Part shown: positions 49,741 through 58,920 of the stretch, one piece after another
Numbering within the stretch: the stretch's first letter is position 1
Layout of the letters: each line of letters starts with the position of its first letter
Assembly: GCF_038148855.1 (NCBI RefSeq)
Contig: NZ_JBBVGR010000002.1
Span: 310,001-374,000 of the forward strand
Origin: Phycobacter sedimenti
GTDB taxonomy: Bacteria > Pseudomonadota > Alphaproteobacteria > Rhodobacterales > Rhodobacteraceae
DNA length: 64,000 nt
Direction of reading: 5' to 3'
Translations under genes and position numbers: made by a program
The notes under the pieces: model-generated
The model's input: only the letters and a program-made list of their open reading frames with translations
Databases searched by the model: none
What the model was told of the DNA's origin: nothing

Positions 49741-52700
49741 TCAGCCAATCTCGGAAAGGCGTGCAAGCGCCTCCTTGATCCTGGTTTCTTCCTCTTCGCG
49801 CGCGGCAAGGTTTTCTCGCGCTTCTTCCACCACTTCATCCGGCGCGGAGGCCACGAACTTGGGATTGTTCAAACGGCCACGCAGGCCCCCCAGTTCCTTT
49901 GCCAGCTTGCCAAGGGTTTTCTCAAGGCGCGCCTTTTCCTCGTCGATGTCGATGATATCGGCGAGCGGCAACCCGAAGGAGGCACCGGGCGCCGAGATCG
50001 AAACGCAGCCCTTGGGCAGGCTGTCGACCTTTGTCAGGCTGTCGATGCGCGCAAGCCGTTTGATCAGCGCCTCGTTGCGGTCCCAGGCGGTCTGGGCAGC
50101 GGCGTCGATCTCGGTCACCAGCATGGCGACTTTCAGGCCCGCAGGCACATGCATCTGCGCGCGGGCGGAGCGGGTGTTCTCGATCACCGAGATGACCCAG
50201 TTGATTTCGCGGTCGGCGTCGGGATTGACCAGATCGGCGGCGGTGTAGGTGGGCCAATCGGCGTGGACCAGCATCTTGGCGCGAGTGCCTGTCTGCCCCC
50301 ACAGCTCTTCGGTGATGAAGGGCATGATGGGGTGCAGAAGAATCAGACACTGATCCATCACCCAGCGCATTGTCTCGCGGGTCTCGGCCTGGGCTGCGGC
50401 GTCATCGCCCTGCAACAGCGGTTTGGACAGTTCCACATACCAGTCGCAGACCTTGCCCCAGACAAAGGCATAAAGCGCCTGCGCCGCATCGTTGAAGCGG
50501 AAGGCCTCAAGCGCTGTATCCACCTCTTCACGCACGCGAGCGGTCTCGCCGATGATCCAGGCATTGACGGCCTGCGCGGGGTTCAGATTCGCAACGGATT
50601 TCTGCGGCACCGCATCGGAGAAGACCTCGTTCATCTCGGCAAAGCGGATGGCGTTCCACAGCTTTGTGCCAAAGTTCCGGTAACCCGCGATGCGCTGCAT
50701 ATCGAGTTTCAGCACCCCGCCAAGCGAGGCCATGGCCGCATTGGTGAACCGCAGCGCGTCGGCGCCATATTCGTCAATGATATCCAAGGGGTCGATGACA
50801 TTGCCGGTGGATTTCGACATCTTCTTGCCCTTGGCATCGCGCACGAGGCCATGGAGGTAGACGGTATCAAACGGGATCTGATCGACGACCGCCAGCTGCA
50901 TCATCATCATGCGCGCCACCCAGAAGAACAGGATGTCCTGCCCCGTGACCAGGGTCGAGGTCGGGAAGTATTTTTTCAGCTCCTCGGTGTCCTCGGGCCA
51001 GCCCAGAGTGCCGATCGGCCAAAGGCCGGAAGAGAACCAGGTGTCCAGCACATCGGGGTCGCGCCAGACCGGGTAGACCAGTTTGGTGGGATCCTGCGTG
51101 GTCTCATACTCTGCCAAGGCAGCCGCGAAGGCATGAACGGCCTCGGCGCGGGTTTCGACCTCAACCACAGCGGCGTGGTTCAGCGGGGCGGGCAGCCCAA
51201 CGAGGATGTCGTCGAACTGCGATTTGACGCTGTCGAAATCGGCGGCGCAGTGGCGCGGCTCTTCACCGATCAGCAGCTTCTGCTCCCACATCAGGCGCAG
51301 GCTTTCGACCAGATCAAGGGCGCCGTCGCCTTCATCGTCGGTGAAGCCTTCACCGGACAGATCGAAGCCATACCAGACTGGAATCTGATGACCCCACCAC
51401 AGCTGGCGCGAGATGCACCAGGGTTCGATGTTTTCCAGCCAGTGATAATAGATCTTTTCCCCGCTTTCCGGCAGGATCTTGACGGTGCCATCCTTCACGG
51501 CCTCCAGCGCGGGGCCGACGACCTTTCCGGCGTCCACGAACCACTGGTCGGTCAGCATCGGTTCGATGACGACCTTGGAGCGATCCCCAAAGGGCTGCAT
51601 GATCGGTTTATTCTCGACCAGCGGCACAAGGGTTTCGACCTCGTTGCCGTCCTCGTCCTTGCTGGTCTCCTTGACCATCACGGCGAGACCCTCGGCGGTG
51701 ATCTGCTCCACCACCTTTTTGCGCGCCTCGAACCGGTCGAGGCCCCGCAGGTCTTCGGGCACAAGGTTGATGGCGTCGGCCTCAGCCTCGGTCAGGGTTT
51801 GCTCGCCCTTGGCGACAGCCATGGCGGTGGTTGCGGCCTCGGCATAGGGGGCGCCGTCTGCGCGCATCGCGCCCTTGGTGTCCATCAGGCGGTACATCGG
51901 AATGCCGCCGCGCTTGGCCACCTGATAGTCGTTGAAATCATGGGCGCCGGTGATCTTCACGGCACCGGATCCGAAATCGGGATCGGGATATTCATCGGTG
52001 ATGATCGGGATCAGGCGGCGGTGTTCCTTGGGGCCGACGGGGATCTCGACCAGCTTGCCCACGATGGGGGCATAGCGCGCGTCATCGGGGTGAACGGCCA
52101 CCGCGCCATCGCCCAGCATGGTTTCAGGCCGGGTGGTGGCGATGGAGATGTAATCGCGGGTCTCTTCCAGCGTGACGTTCCCGTCCTCGTCCTTTTCGAC
52201 GTAGGTATAGGTCGCGCCATTCGCGAGCGGGTATTTGAAGTGCCACATGTGGCCCGCGACCTCGATATTCTCGACCTCAAGGTCAGAGATTGCGGTCTCG
52301 AAATGCGGGTCCCAGTTTACCAGCCGCTTGCCGCGATAGATCAGGCCCTTGTTGTACATATCCACGAAGACCTTGATCACCGCATCGTGGAAATTGCCCT
52401 CTTCGCCCTCAGGGGCACCGGGGGCGCCGGACATGGTGAAGGCGTTGCGCGACCAGTCGCATGAAGCGCCAAGGCGTTTGAGCTGATTGACGATGGTGCC
52501 GCCGGACTGGCTTTTCCACTCCCAGACCTTTTCGAGGAAGGCGTCACGGCCCAGTTCCGCGCGCGAGGGCTGTTGGGTGTTCGCGAGTTCTCGCTCCACC
52601 ACCATCTGGGTGGCGATGCCGGCGTGGTCCTGGCCGGGCTGCCAGAGCGTGTCGAACCCCTGCATGCGCTTCCAGCGGATCAGGATATCCTGCAGCGTGT

Positions 52701-52878
52701 TGTTGAAGGCGTGGCCCATGTGCAGAACGCCGGTGACATTGGGCGGCGGGATCATGATGCAATAGGTGGAGGCCTCGGGCTTTGCGTTTGCGCCGGCCTT
52801 GAAGCAACCGGCCTTTTCCCAGGCGTCATAAAGGCGGCTTTCCGCCTCGGCTGCGTTGAATGTCTTTTCCATCGCCAT
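49741..52878 (-). CDS. valS: Valine--tRNA ligase
   Basis: A 1045-residue class I synthetase charging tRNA(Val). HIGH is HMGH (53-56) after PPPNVTGV; KMSKS is KKMSKSTGNVIDP; an editing domain (TTRPETMLGD) lies between. The C-terminal coiled-coil arm (RLEKTLGKLAKELGGLRGRL, EEARENLAAREEEETRIKE) is intact. Slightly longer than the E. coli enzyme, usual for alphaproteobacteria. Transcribed alone. Confidence 0.97.
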   Translation of the reverse strand: MAMEKTFNAAEAESRLYDAWEKAGCFKAGANAKPEASTYCIMIPPPNVTGVLHMGHAFNNTLQDILIRWKRMQGFDTLWQPGQDHAGIATQMVVERELANTQQPSRAELGRDAFLEKVWEWKSQSGGTIVNQLKRLGASCDWSRNAFTMSGAPGAPEGEEGNFHDAVIKVFVDMYNKGLIYRGKRLVNWDPHFETAISDLEVENIEVAGHMWHFKYPLANGATYTYVEKDEDGNVTLEETRDYISIATTRPETMLGDGAVAVHPDDARYAPIVGKLVEIPVGPKEHRRLIPIITDEYPDPDFGSGAVKITGAHDFNDYQVAKRGGIPMYRLMDTKGAMRADGAPYAEAATTAMAVAKGEQTLTEAEADAINLVPEDLRGLDRFEARKKVVEQITAEGLAVMVKETSKDEDGNEVETLVPLVENKPIMQPFGDRSKVVIEPMLTDQWFVDAGKVVGPALEAVKDGTVKILPESGEKIYYHWLENIEPWCISRQLWWGHQIPVWYGFDLSGEGFTDDEGDGALDLVESLRLMWEQKLLIGEEPRHCAADFDSVKSQFDDILVGLPAPLNHAAVVEVETRAEAVHAFAAALAEYETTQDPTKLVYPVWRDPDVLDTWFSSGLWPIGTLGWPEDTEELKKYFPTSTLVTGQDILFFWVARMMMMQLAVVDQIPFDTVYLHGLVRDAKGKKMSKSTGNVIDPLDIIDEYGADALRFTNAAMASLGGVLKLDMQRIAGYRNFGTKLWNAIRFAEMNEVFSDAVPQKSVANLNPAQAVNAWIIGETARVREEVDTALEAFRFNDAAQALYAFVWGKVCDWYVELSKPLLQGDDAAAQAETRETMRWVMDQCLILLHPIMPFITEELWGQTGTRAKMLVHADWPTYTAADLVNPDADREINWVISVIENTRSARAQMHVPAGLKVAMLVTEIDAAAQTAWDRNEALIKRLARIDSLTKVDSLPKGCVSISAPGASFGLPLADIIDIDEEKARLEKTLGKLAKELGGLRGRLNNPKFVASAPDEVVEEARENLAAREEEETRIKEALARLSEIG

Positions 52879-53075
52879 CGGTTTGGTCCTGCGTGCGTGT
52901 CATTTTGGATCGCTTCCTCCCTTACAGAAGGGGGCGGCAAAGGGAAAGTGGGAAGGCGGGGTAGGGGCGGCGCAGGGGAAACGGGCGGGCCGGTTACGCG
53001 GGCTTAACGGCTGGCGGGTACTCTGATTCATTAAGAGAACAGCGGGCCCATCCCTCCTCCCGCAATTCACTAAGC

Positions 53076-53121
53076 CGCCCGGCCGGACTTTGATGCGGGA
53101 AACTGCAAAGTTGGCCGGGCG
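53076..53121. repeat. Long imperfect inverted repeat upstream of valS
   Basis: CGCCCGGCCGGACTTTG (53076-53092) faces CAAAGTTGGCCGGGCG (53106-53121), pairing over about 15 bases with one bulge. On the plus strand CACTATTTTTT follows, as in a terminator, but no plus-strand gene ends here. It may be a dispersed palindrome. Confidence 0.5.
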
Positions 53122-53168
53122 CACTATTTTTTCAGAACTTTCCGTGTTCTTTTGAGGCTTCCGATGGG

Positions 53169-53615
53169 CTAGCCGCGTGCCCCGCTGCGGTCCAGTTTGG
53201 TGGCCAGGTGGATCAGGCTTTCCGAAGAGCGCACGCCACGCGCCTCGCCGATGCGGTCAATGGTTTCATCCAGCTCATCGGTGGTTTGTGCCACCACCTG
53301 TGCCAAAAGATCGAACCGCCCCGATGTTGTATGCACGATCTCAACCCCTGGCAGGCTGCGCAGGCGGGCCAGAACCTCGGGCCCGCTGCGCGGTTCGATC
53401 GAGATTAGCACTGTGGCCTGCAGCGGCGGGCGCACCGCGGGCGAGAGCTTCAGCGTGTAGCCAGAGATCACGCCAAGGGTCTCAAGTCTCTCGATGCGCG
53501 TCTGAACGGTGGTGCGGGCCAGCCCAAGATGTCGGGCAAGCTCGGCTACAGAGCGCCTCGCATTGTCTCGCAATAGTGTCAGCAGGTGCCGGTCGGTATC
53601 GTCGATCTGCATCAT
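53169..53615 (-). CDS. Lrp/AsnC-family regulator
   Basis: A 148-residue Lrp-type regulator: HTH in the first 55 residues (LLTLLRDNARRSVAELARHLG, RTTVQTRIERLETLGVI) followed by a RAM ligand-binding domain (ATVLISIEPRSG ... GVEIVHTTSGRFDLLAQVVA). Such proteins sense amino acids. It diverges from the ornithine-decarboxylase-like gene with 128 bases between starts, so it is a natural candidate to control it. Confidence 0.9.
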   Translation of the reverse strand: MMQIDDTDRHLLTLLRDNARRSVAELARHLGLARTTVQTRIERLETLGVISGYTLKLSPAVRPPLQATVLISIEPRSGPEVLARLRSLPGVEIVHTTSGRFDLLAQVVAQTTDELDETIDRIGEARGVRSSESLIHLATKLDRSGARG

Positions 53616-53743
53616 TCAGCCGAAGTTATGACGGAAATTTCCGTCACTTTAGCAAAAGTGACGAGGGGAATCGACGTGCAAAAGAGCGAAACTGGTAAAA
53701 ACACTCAAAACACTTGCAGACCGTCAAACGAGGCCCTGATCCG

Positions 53744-54895
53744 ATGCAGCATATTCCCGCGCTTTGGCTTGATCCTGAAACCCACCTAGCGCGCCGCGCC
53801 CCGGATCATCCGATCCTCTATTTTGCGCCGCAGGTGCTGCATCAGGTTGCAGACCGTTTTCTGCGCGGCTTTCCGGGGCTGGTGACCTATGCGGTCAAGG
53901 CAAATCCCCATCCGGCGGTGCTGTCCAACCTGGTCGCGGCGGGGGTTTCTGCCTTTGATGTGGCCTCGCCCGCGGAAATGGAGGCCGTCCGCGCGGCCAG
54001 CACGGATGCGGTGATGCATTACAACAATCCGGTGCGTTCGGAGGCAGAGATCGCTGCCGGGATTGCCCACGGCGTGGCCAGCTGGTCGGTGGATGATGCA
54101 AGCGAACTGGAAAAGCTGCGCGAGGTTCCGCGCTCCTGCGAGATCGCCGTGCGTTTTGCCCTGCCGGTTTCAGGCGCGGCCTATGATTTCGGCAGCAAGT
54201 TCGGCGCCGCCCCGGAAGAAGCGATTGCGCTCTTGAAAAAGGTATCTGCGATGGGCTGGACAGCCGCCTTGTGTTTCCATCCCGGAACGCAGTGCGAGGA
54301 TGCGGCGGCCTGGGTCGAATACATCCACGCGGCACGCGGGATTGTTGATGCAGCGGGGGTCAAGGTCGCACGGCTCAATGTGGGCGGGGGTTTTGCGGCC
54401 AATCGCGATGGCAAGGCGCCGGACCTGGAGAATGTCTTTGCGGCCATAGGTGCTGCTGTAACCGAAGCCTTTGGCAGCGAGGCGCCTCAATTGATCTGCG
54501 AGCCGGGCCGGGCGATGGTGTCGGAGGCCTTTACCCTTGCAGCCCGCATCAAAGGGCTGCGCAGAGGGGGCGAGGTGGTCTACCTCAACGACGGGATTTA
54601 TGGCGGGCTGGTGGATATCCGCGACATGGGTCTGCCGGGACGTGTTGAGGTTGTCAGTTCTGACGGGCAACACAGATCTGCGGTGCGCAAACCCCGCATC
54701 GTTTTTGGCCCCACCTGCGACAGTCTGGACCGTTTGCCGGATGGTCTGCCCTTGCCCGAGGACAGCGTGATCGGGGATTATGTGCTCTTTCCCGGGCTTG
54801 GTGCCTATTCTTCCGCCATGAGCACCCAGTTCAATGGCTATGGGCTCTCTGACGTGGCGACCGTGATCGCGCTCTCTGGACAAGCTGGCCGCTAA
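53744..54895 (+). CDS. Ornithine/lysine decarboxylase-like enzyme, fold type III PLP
   Basis: A 383-residue alanine-racemase-fold decarboxylase of the ornithine/diaminopimelate type. The PLP Lys52 is in TYAVKANPHP; GGGFAANRDG and ICEPGRAMVSEA bind cofactor phosphate; FGPTCDSLD carries the catalytic Cys, and the C-terminal GAYSSAMSTQFNGYG matches ornithine decarboxylases. It probably makes putrescine, linking it to the gamma-glutamyl-amine genes at 39-44 kb. ATG at 53744 is preferred over TTG at 53714. Confidence 0.87.
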   Translation: MQHIPALWLDPETHLARRAPDHPILYFAPQVLHQVADRFLRGFPGLVTYAVKANPHPAVLSNLVAAGVSAFDVASPAEMEAVRAASTDAVMHYNNPVRSEAEIAAGIAHGVASWSVDDASELEKLREVPRSCEIAVRFALPVSGAAYDFGSKFGAAPEEAIALLKKVSAMGWTAALCFHPGTQCEDAAAWVEYIHAARGIVDAAGVKVARLNVGGGFAANRDGKAPDLENVFAAIGAAVTEAFGSEAPQLICEPGRAMVSEAFTLAARIKGLRRGGEVVYLNDGIYGGLVDIRDMGLPGRVEVVSSDGQHRSAVRKPRIVFGPTCDSLDRLPDGLPLPEDSVIGDYVLFPGLGAYSSAMSTQFNGYGLSDVATVIALSGQAGR

Positions 54896-54944
54896 GGCTA
54901 ATGTCGGCCCCAAAGCAAGCATCACGCGCGCGGAGGGGACGAGC

Positions 54945-57242
54945 ATGCAGAAATTCGGTAAAAGCCAGCCAGTCAAACGCACCGAGGATGTCCGGTTCCT
55001 GACCGGTCACGGGCAATACATCGAAGATGCGGCACCGCAGGAGGCCCTGAGAACCTGGGTCTTGCGCAGCCCTGTGGCCCATGGGGTGATCACCACTCTC
55101 AACACCGATGATGCCCGCGAGGCGGACGGCGTTCATATGGTTGTGACCTATCAGGACTACGTGGATGCAGGGTATGACACGGGTATGGATGGCATCCTGA
55201 TCAAGAACCGGGATGGCAGTGGCGCAGCAGCGCCGCATCGTCCGATGCTGGCCCATGACCGTGTGCGTCACGTCGGGGAGCCGATTGCCGTTGTTGTGGC
55301 CGACACGCTCGATCAGGCACGTGATGCGGGCGAGATGATCGAGCTGGAGATCGACGACCTGCCGGTGAAACTCGACATTGCGCCGGGCGGAGAGCCGCTT
55401 CACCCGGATGTGCCCGACAACCGGGCCTTTGATTGGGGCATTGGCGATGAGGCCGCCACCGAAGAGGCCTTTGCCAAGGCGGCGCATACCGTGTCACTGC
55501 AAGTCGAGGACAATCGCATCATCGTCAACTCGATGGAGCCGCGCGGCTGTTTCGCCGAATGGCGCGAGGGCCGCCTGCATTTCACCTTTGGCGGGCAGGG
55601 GGTCTGGGGCGTCAAAGGGAACCTTGCGAAGAAACTGCGCCTTGAGGAGGAGCAGGTCCATGTGGTGACGCCGGATGTCGGCGGTGGCTTTGGCATGAAG
55701 TCCCAGCCCTATCCCGAATATTACGCGGTGGCCCACGCGGCCCGCGTTCTGGGGCGTCCGGTGCTGTGGATCGGGGACCGCTCGGAATCCATGCTCTCGG
55801 ACAATGGCGGTCGTGATCTGACGTCGCTCGCAGAGCTGGCCTTTGATGAGGATCTCAAGATCACGGGCTACCGCGTTCACACGCTCTGCAATCTGGGTGC
55901 CTATAACGCGCCGTTTGGGCAGATCATCCAGACCACGCTGTTCAGCAAGGTTCTGACCGGTGTCTATGACATCAAGACCGCGTGGCTGCGTTCCGAGGGG
56001 ATTTACACCAATACCACGCAGGTCGATGCCTATCGTGGCGCGGGGCGCCCCGAGGCGATCTATGTGCTGGAGCGCGTGATGGACCGCGCCGCGCGCGAGC
56101 TGGGCGTGGATCCGCTGGAGCTGCGCCGCCGTAACTTCATCGCGCCAGCGTCCTTCCCCTATCCGACGATCGTCGGCGAAACCTATGACGTGGGAGACTT
56201 TGGCCGGGTGCTGGATCGCGCGGCCGAGGAAGCGGATCTTGGGGGCTTTGCGGACCGCAAAGCTGCCGATGCAGCCAAGGGCCTGCTGCGCGGCGTAGGC
56301 CTCTGTTACTATATCGAAAGCATTTTGGGTGATCCTTCGGAAGGTGCAGAGGTCGAGTTTCTGGAGGATGGCCGGGTGAATATCTATGTCGGCACGCAAA
56401 GCAACGGACAGGGGCATGAAACCGTTTATGCCCAGTTCCTTGCTGACCAGACCGGCATCCCGGCGGACCGGATCACCGTGGTGCAGGGCGACAGCGACCG
56501 GATTGCGCGCGGCGGCGGCACGGGCGGCTCCCGCTCTGTCACGACCCAGGCCAACGCGGCGCTGGCCACGGTGGACAAGATGATCGAAGCCTTCACGCCT
56601 TTCCTTGCGGGTGAAATGGGCGTCGAGGAAGATGCGATCGAGTTTGATGGAGAAACCTTCCGCGCACCGGGATCCAACCTGACGCCAACCTTCGTGGAGG
56701 CCGCCGAGATGGCCCGCGCGCAGGGCCGTACCGACCTCATGCGTCATTCTGCGCGGGCCACGCTGCCGGGGCGTTCGTTCCCGAATGGGGCCCATATCTG
56801 CGAGGTGGTGATCGATCCTGAAACCGGCGCAGCGGAGGTGGATCGCTACACAGTGGTTGACGATTTCGGCAACCTGATCAACCCGGCGCTTGCCGAAGGG
56901 CAGGTCCATGGCGGCGTCGCCCAGGGCCTGGGGCAGGCCATGCTGGAACGCGTGGTCTACGACAGCGAGGGGCAGCTGCTCACGGCATCGTTCATGGACT
57001 ATGCCATGCCAAGAGCCTCTGATGTGCCGATGATGGGATTTGCGACCGAAGCCGTGCCCTCCACCCAGAACCCGATGGGGATGAAGGGCTGCGGCGAGGC
57101 CGGAACGGTGGGCGCCATGGCGGCGGTCGCCAACGCGGTTCAGGATGCGGTCTGGGCGCGCGGTGTGCGCCAGATGGACATGCCGTTCACGCCGCTGAAA
57201 CTATGGGAAGTACTGAGGGATGACACTATCGCGGCTGAGTAA
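54945..57242 (+). CDS. CoxL-like molybdenum hydroxylase large subunit, form II type
   Basis: A 765-residue xanthine dehydrogenase-family molybdopterin subunit. The motif AYRGAGRPE is the form II CoxL signature, not the AYxCSFR of true CO dehydrogenase, so substrate is probably an aldehyde or N-heterocycle. Cofactor loops GGGFGMK and GQGHETV and the late catalytic Glu in KGCGEAGTVG are intact. No medium (FAD) or small (Fe-S) subunit genes are adjacent, which is unusual. Its 3' end overlaps the DUF2235 gene by 23 bases. Confidence 0.88.
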   Translation: MQKFGKSQPVKRTEDVRFLTGHGQYIEDAAPQEALRTWVLRSPVAHGVITTLNTDDAREADGVHMVVTYQDYVDAGYDTGMDGILIKNRDGSGAAAPHRPMLAHDRVRHVGEPIAVVVADTLDQARDAGEMIELEIDDLPVKLDIAPGGEPLHPDVPDNRAFDWGIGDEAATEEAFAKAAHTVSLQVEDNRIIVNSMEPRGCFAEWREGRLHFTFGGQGVWGVKGNLAKKLRLEEEQVHVVTPDVGGGFGMKSQPYPEYYAVAHAARVLGRPVLWIGDRSESMLSDNGGRDLTSLAELAFDEDLKITGYRVHTLCNLGAYNAPFGQIIQTTLFSKVLTGVYDIKTAWLRSEGIYTNTTQVDAYRGAGRPEAIYVLERVMDRAARELGVDPLELRRRNFIAPASFPYPTIVGETYDVGDFGRVLDRAAEEADLGGFADRKAADAAKGLLRGVGLCYYIESILGDPSEGAEVEFLEDGRVNIYVGTQSNGQGHETVYAQFLADQTGIPADRITVVQGDSDRIARGGGTGGSRSVTTQANAALATVDKMIEAFTPFLAGEMGVEEDAIEFDGETFRAPGSNLTPTFVEAAEMARAQGRTDLMRHSARATLPGRSFPNGAHICEVVIDPETGAAEVDRYTVVDDFGNLINPALAEGQVHGGVAQGLGQAMLERVVYDSEGQLLTASFMDYAMPRASDVPMMGFATEAVPSTQNPMGMKGCGEAGTVGAMAAVANAVQDAVWARGVRQMDMPFTPLKLWEVLRDDTIAAE

Positions 57243-58302
57243 ACGTCTGCTTGGATGGCTCGGACGGCCTTTGCGGTCCGAGCATTCCGGCGAGACCGCG
57301 ATGCGTGGGCCGCAGGCCCATGTGATCATTCTGGATGGCACCATGACTTCGCTTCGGCCCGGCGAGGAGTCCCATGCCGGGCAAACCTATCAGCTGTGCC
57401 GCGAAGGTGGCCCAAAGGTGTCCGTCTTCTATGAATGTGGCGTGCAGTGGAACGGCTGGTCCAGCGCGCGCGATGTGATCGTTGGCAAGGGAATCAACCG
57501 CCAGATCCGCCGCGCCTATGGCTACCTCGCCTCGCGCTACCGGCCCGGCGACAGCATCTACCTGATCGGCTACAGCCGGGGCGCCTATGCGGTACGCTCG
57601 CTCGCCGGGGTGATCGGCGAGGTTGGCCTCCTGCGCCCCGATCACGCGACCGAACGCAATATCCGCACCGCTTATCGCCACTATCAGGAAGGGCAGGATC
57701 CAGAGGTCGCCCGCGCGTTTCACGATGCTTATTGCCACGAGACCACGACGATCGAGATGATCGGCGTCTGGGATACGGTAAAGGCGCTGGGCTTTCGTTT
57801 TCCGATCCTTTGGCGCTGGGCCAAGGATCCGCATGGGTTCCACAATGACAGGCTTGGCCCTCATGTTAAGAACGGCTATCACGCCCTTGCCCTGGACGAG
57901 ACCCGCGATGTCTTTGCGCCCGTTCTTTGGTCCTGCGAGGATGACTTCAACGGCCGCGTGGAGCAGATGTGGTTCCGCGGCGCCCATGGAGATGTGGGAG
58001 GTCAGCTGGGCGGGAATGAAGAGGCACGGCCGTTGGCAAATCTCTCGCTTGTCTGGATGCTGGAGAAGGCCGAGGATTGCGGTCTGCCTCTGCCGCAGGA
58101 CTGGCGGATGCGGTTCCCCGTGGATCCCGGCGCGCCCTCGGTCGGAACCTGGCGGGGTTGGGGGAAGATCTTTGTGCTGCGCAGCAGACGTCGCATCGGT
58201 AAGGACCCGAGCGAGCGGCTGCACAGCAGCGCCAAAGGGTATGTGATCAAGGAACCCCGCTCATCCTGGCGCATGCCTTGGCCCTTGCGCGCGACGCGCT
58301 AG
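57220..58302 (+). CDS. DUF2235 (Tle1-like) alpha/beta hydrolase
   Basis: A 360-residue DUF2235 protein. The nucleophile is Ser in IGYSRGAYAVRSLAG, an Asp is likely in IGVWDTVKALG and the His in WFRGAHGDVGG, the expected triad of phospholipase-like Tle1 effectors. No signal peptide, VgrG or immunity gene is nearby, so T6SS use is not supported. It starts inside the CoxL-like gene (23-base overlap), implying coupled translation. Confidence 0.87.
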   Translation: MTLSRLSKRLLGWLGRPLRSEHSGETAMRGPQAHVIILDGTMTSLRPGEESHAGQTYQLCREGGPKVSVFYECGVQWNGWSSARDVIVGKGINRQIRRAYGYLASRYRPGDSIYLIGYSRGAYAVRSLAGVIGEVGLLRPDHATERNIRTAYRHYQEGQDPEVARAFHDAYCHETTTIEMIGVWDTVKALGFRFPILWRWAKDPHGFHNDRLGPHVKNGYHALALDETRDVFAPVLWSCEDDFNGRVEQMWFRGAHGDVGGQLGGNEEARPLANLSLVWMLEKAEDCGLPLPQDWRMRFPVDPGAPSVGTWRGWGKIFVLRSRRRIGKDPSERLHSSAKGYVIKEPRSSWRMPWPLRATR

Positions 58303-58329
58303 CAAGCAAGCGCTGAGGCGAGCAGGGAC

Positions 58330-58821
58330 TCAGCCCTTTGCAGGCGGCAGCTTCATCACGATACAGGTGGTTGATCCCGTGGCATAAAGCTTGCCATCCT
58401 CGACACCGCGGATTTCTCCGTGTGCAACACCGGTCGAGCGGCCCACGTGATCTGTGACGCCGGTGCAGTCTACCGTAACGCCCAGCGGGATCGAGCGCAG
58501 GATATTGATCTTGTATTCCAGGGTTGTGTAGGCCGACCCCTTGGGAACGCGGGTCATCACGGCGCAGGCCATGGCGCTGTCCAGGAGGGTGCCATACCAG
58601 CCGCCATGAACCGTGCCCATGGGGTTGGTGTAGGAAAACTCCGGCGTGCCCCGGAACACCACGCGCCCGTCTGAAACCTCATGCAGGCGATAGCCAAGCT
58701 GCGCGCCAATGGGCGGGCCGGGCAGCTTGCCATCCAGAATGCCCTGCATGAACTCCAGGCCTGACAGCTTGGTGATTTCTTCCATAGGCAGGAGATCAGC
58801 CTGGGATTTTGCGGTGAACAT
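58330..58821 (-). CDS. PaaI-family thioesterase
   Basis: A 163-residue hotdog thioesterase: NPMGTVHGGWYGTLLDSAMA is the family core, followed by TLEYKINILRSIPLG. ATG at 58821 (the frame opens with TTG at 58824) has AGGAGG six bases upstream. That ribosome site lies directly after a 14-base hairpin, so translation may depend on the hairpin. Substrate unknown. It follows metF on the same strand. Confidence 0.86.
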   Translation of the reverse strand: MFTAKSQADLLPMEEITKLSGLEFMQGILDGKLPGPPIGAQLGYRLHEVSDGRVVFRGTPEFSYTNPMGTVHGGWYGTLLDSAMACAVMTRVPKGSAYTTLEYKINILRSIPLGVTVDCTGVTDHVGRSTGVAHGEIRGVEDGKLYATGSTTCIVMKLPPAKG

Positions 58822-58837
58822 CAAACGCCTCCTTCAT

Positions 58838-58871
58838 GTGAATTGCCCGGCGACAGGGCCGGGCAATTCAC
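58838..58871 (-). promoter_or_regulatory. Perfect 14-base hairpin between metF and thioesterase genes
   Basis: GTGAATTGCCCGGC (58838-58851) and GCCGGGCAATTCAC (58858-58871) pair perfectly over 14 bases with a six-base loop. No T run follows on the minus strand; the thioesterase ribosome site starts six bases after it. It may end metF transcripts or regulate the next gene. Confidence 0.7.
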
Positions 58872-58920
58872 AGTTCCATTTTGGAATGAGGCTAGGCGCG
58901 CATCACAGCGCCAGCAAGTC

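Noticed and set aside
49510..52464. A 984-codon plus-strand open frame opposite valS
   Set aside because: It is the antisense shadow of valS, created by high GC codon use; no ribosome site and no protein-family features.
52879..53168. T-box leader of valS
   Set aside because: T-boxes are essentially absent from alphaproteobacteria, no specifier/antiterminator pattern was seen, and the hairpin has its T run on the opposite strand.
54945..57242. Aerobic carbon monoxide dehydrogenase
   Set aside because: The active-site loop reads AYRGAGR rather than the AYxCSFR of form I CoxL, and CoxM/CoxS are absent.
57220..58302. Type VI secretion effector (Tle1)
   Set aside because: The DUF2235 domain fits, but there is no VgrG, adaptor, immunity gene or signal nearby, so only the hydrolase fold is claimed.
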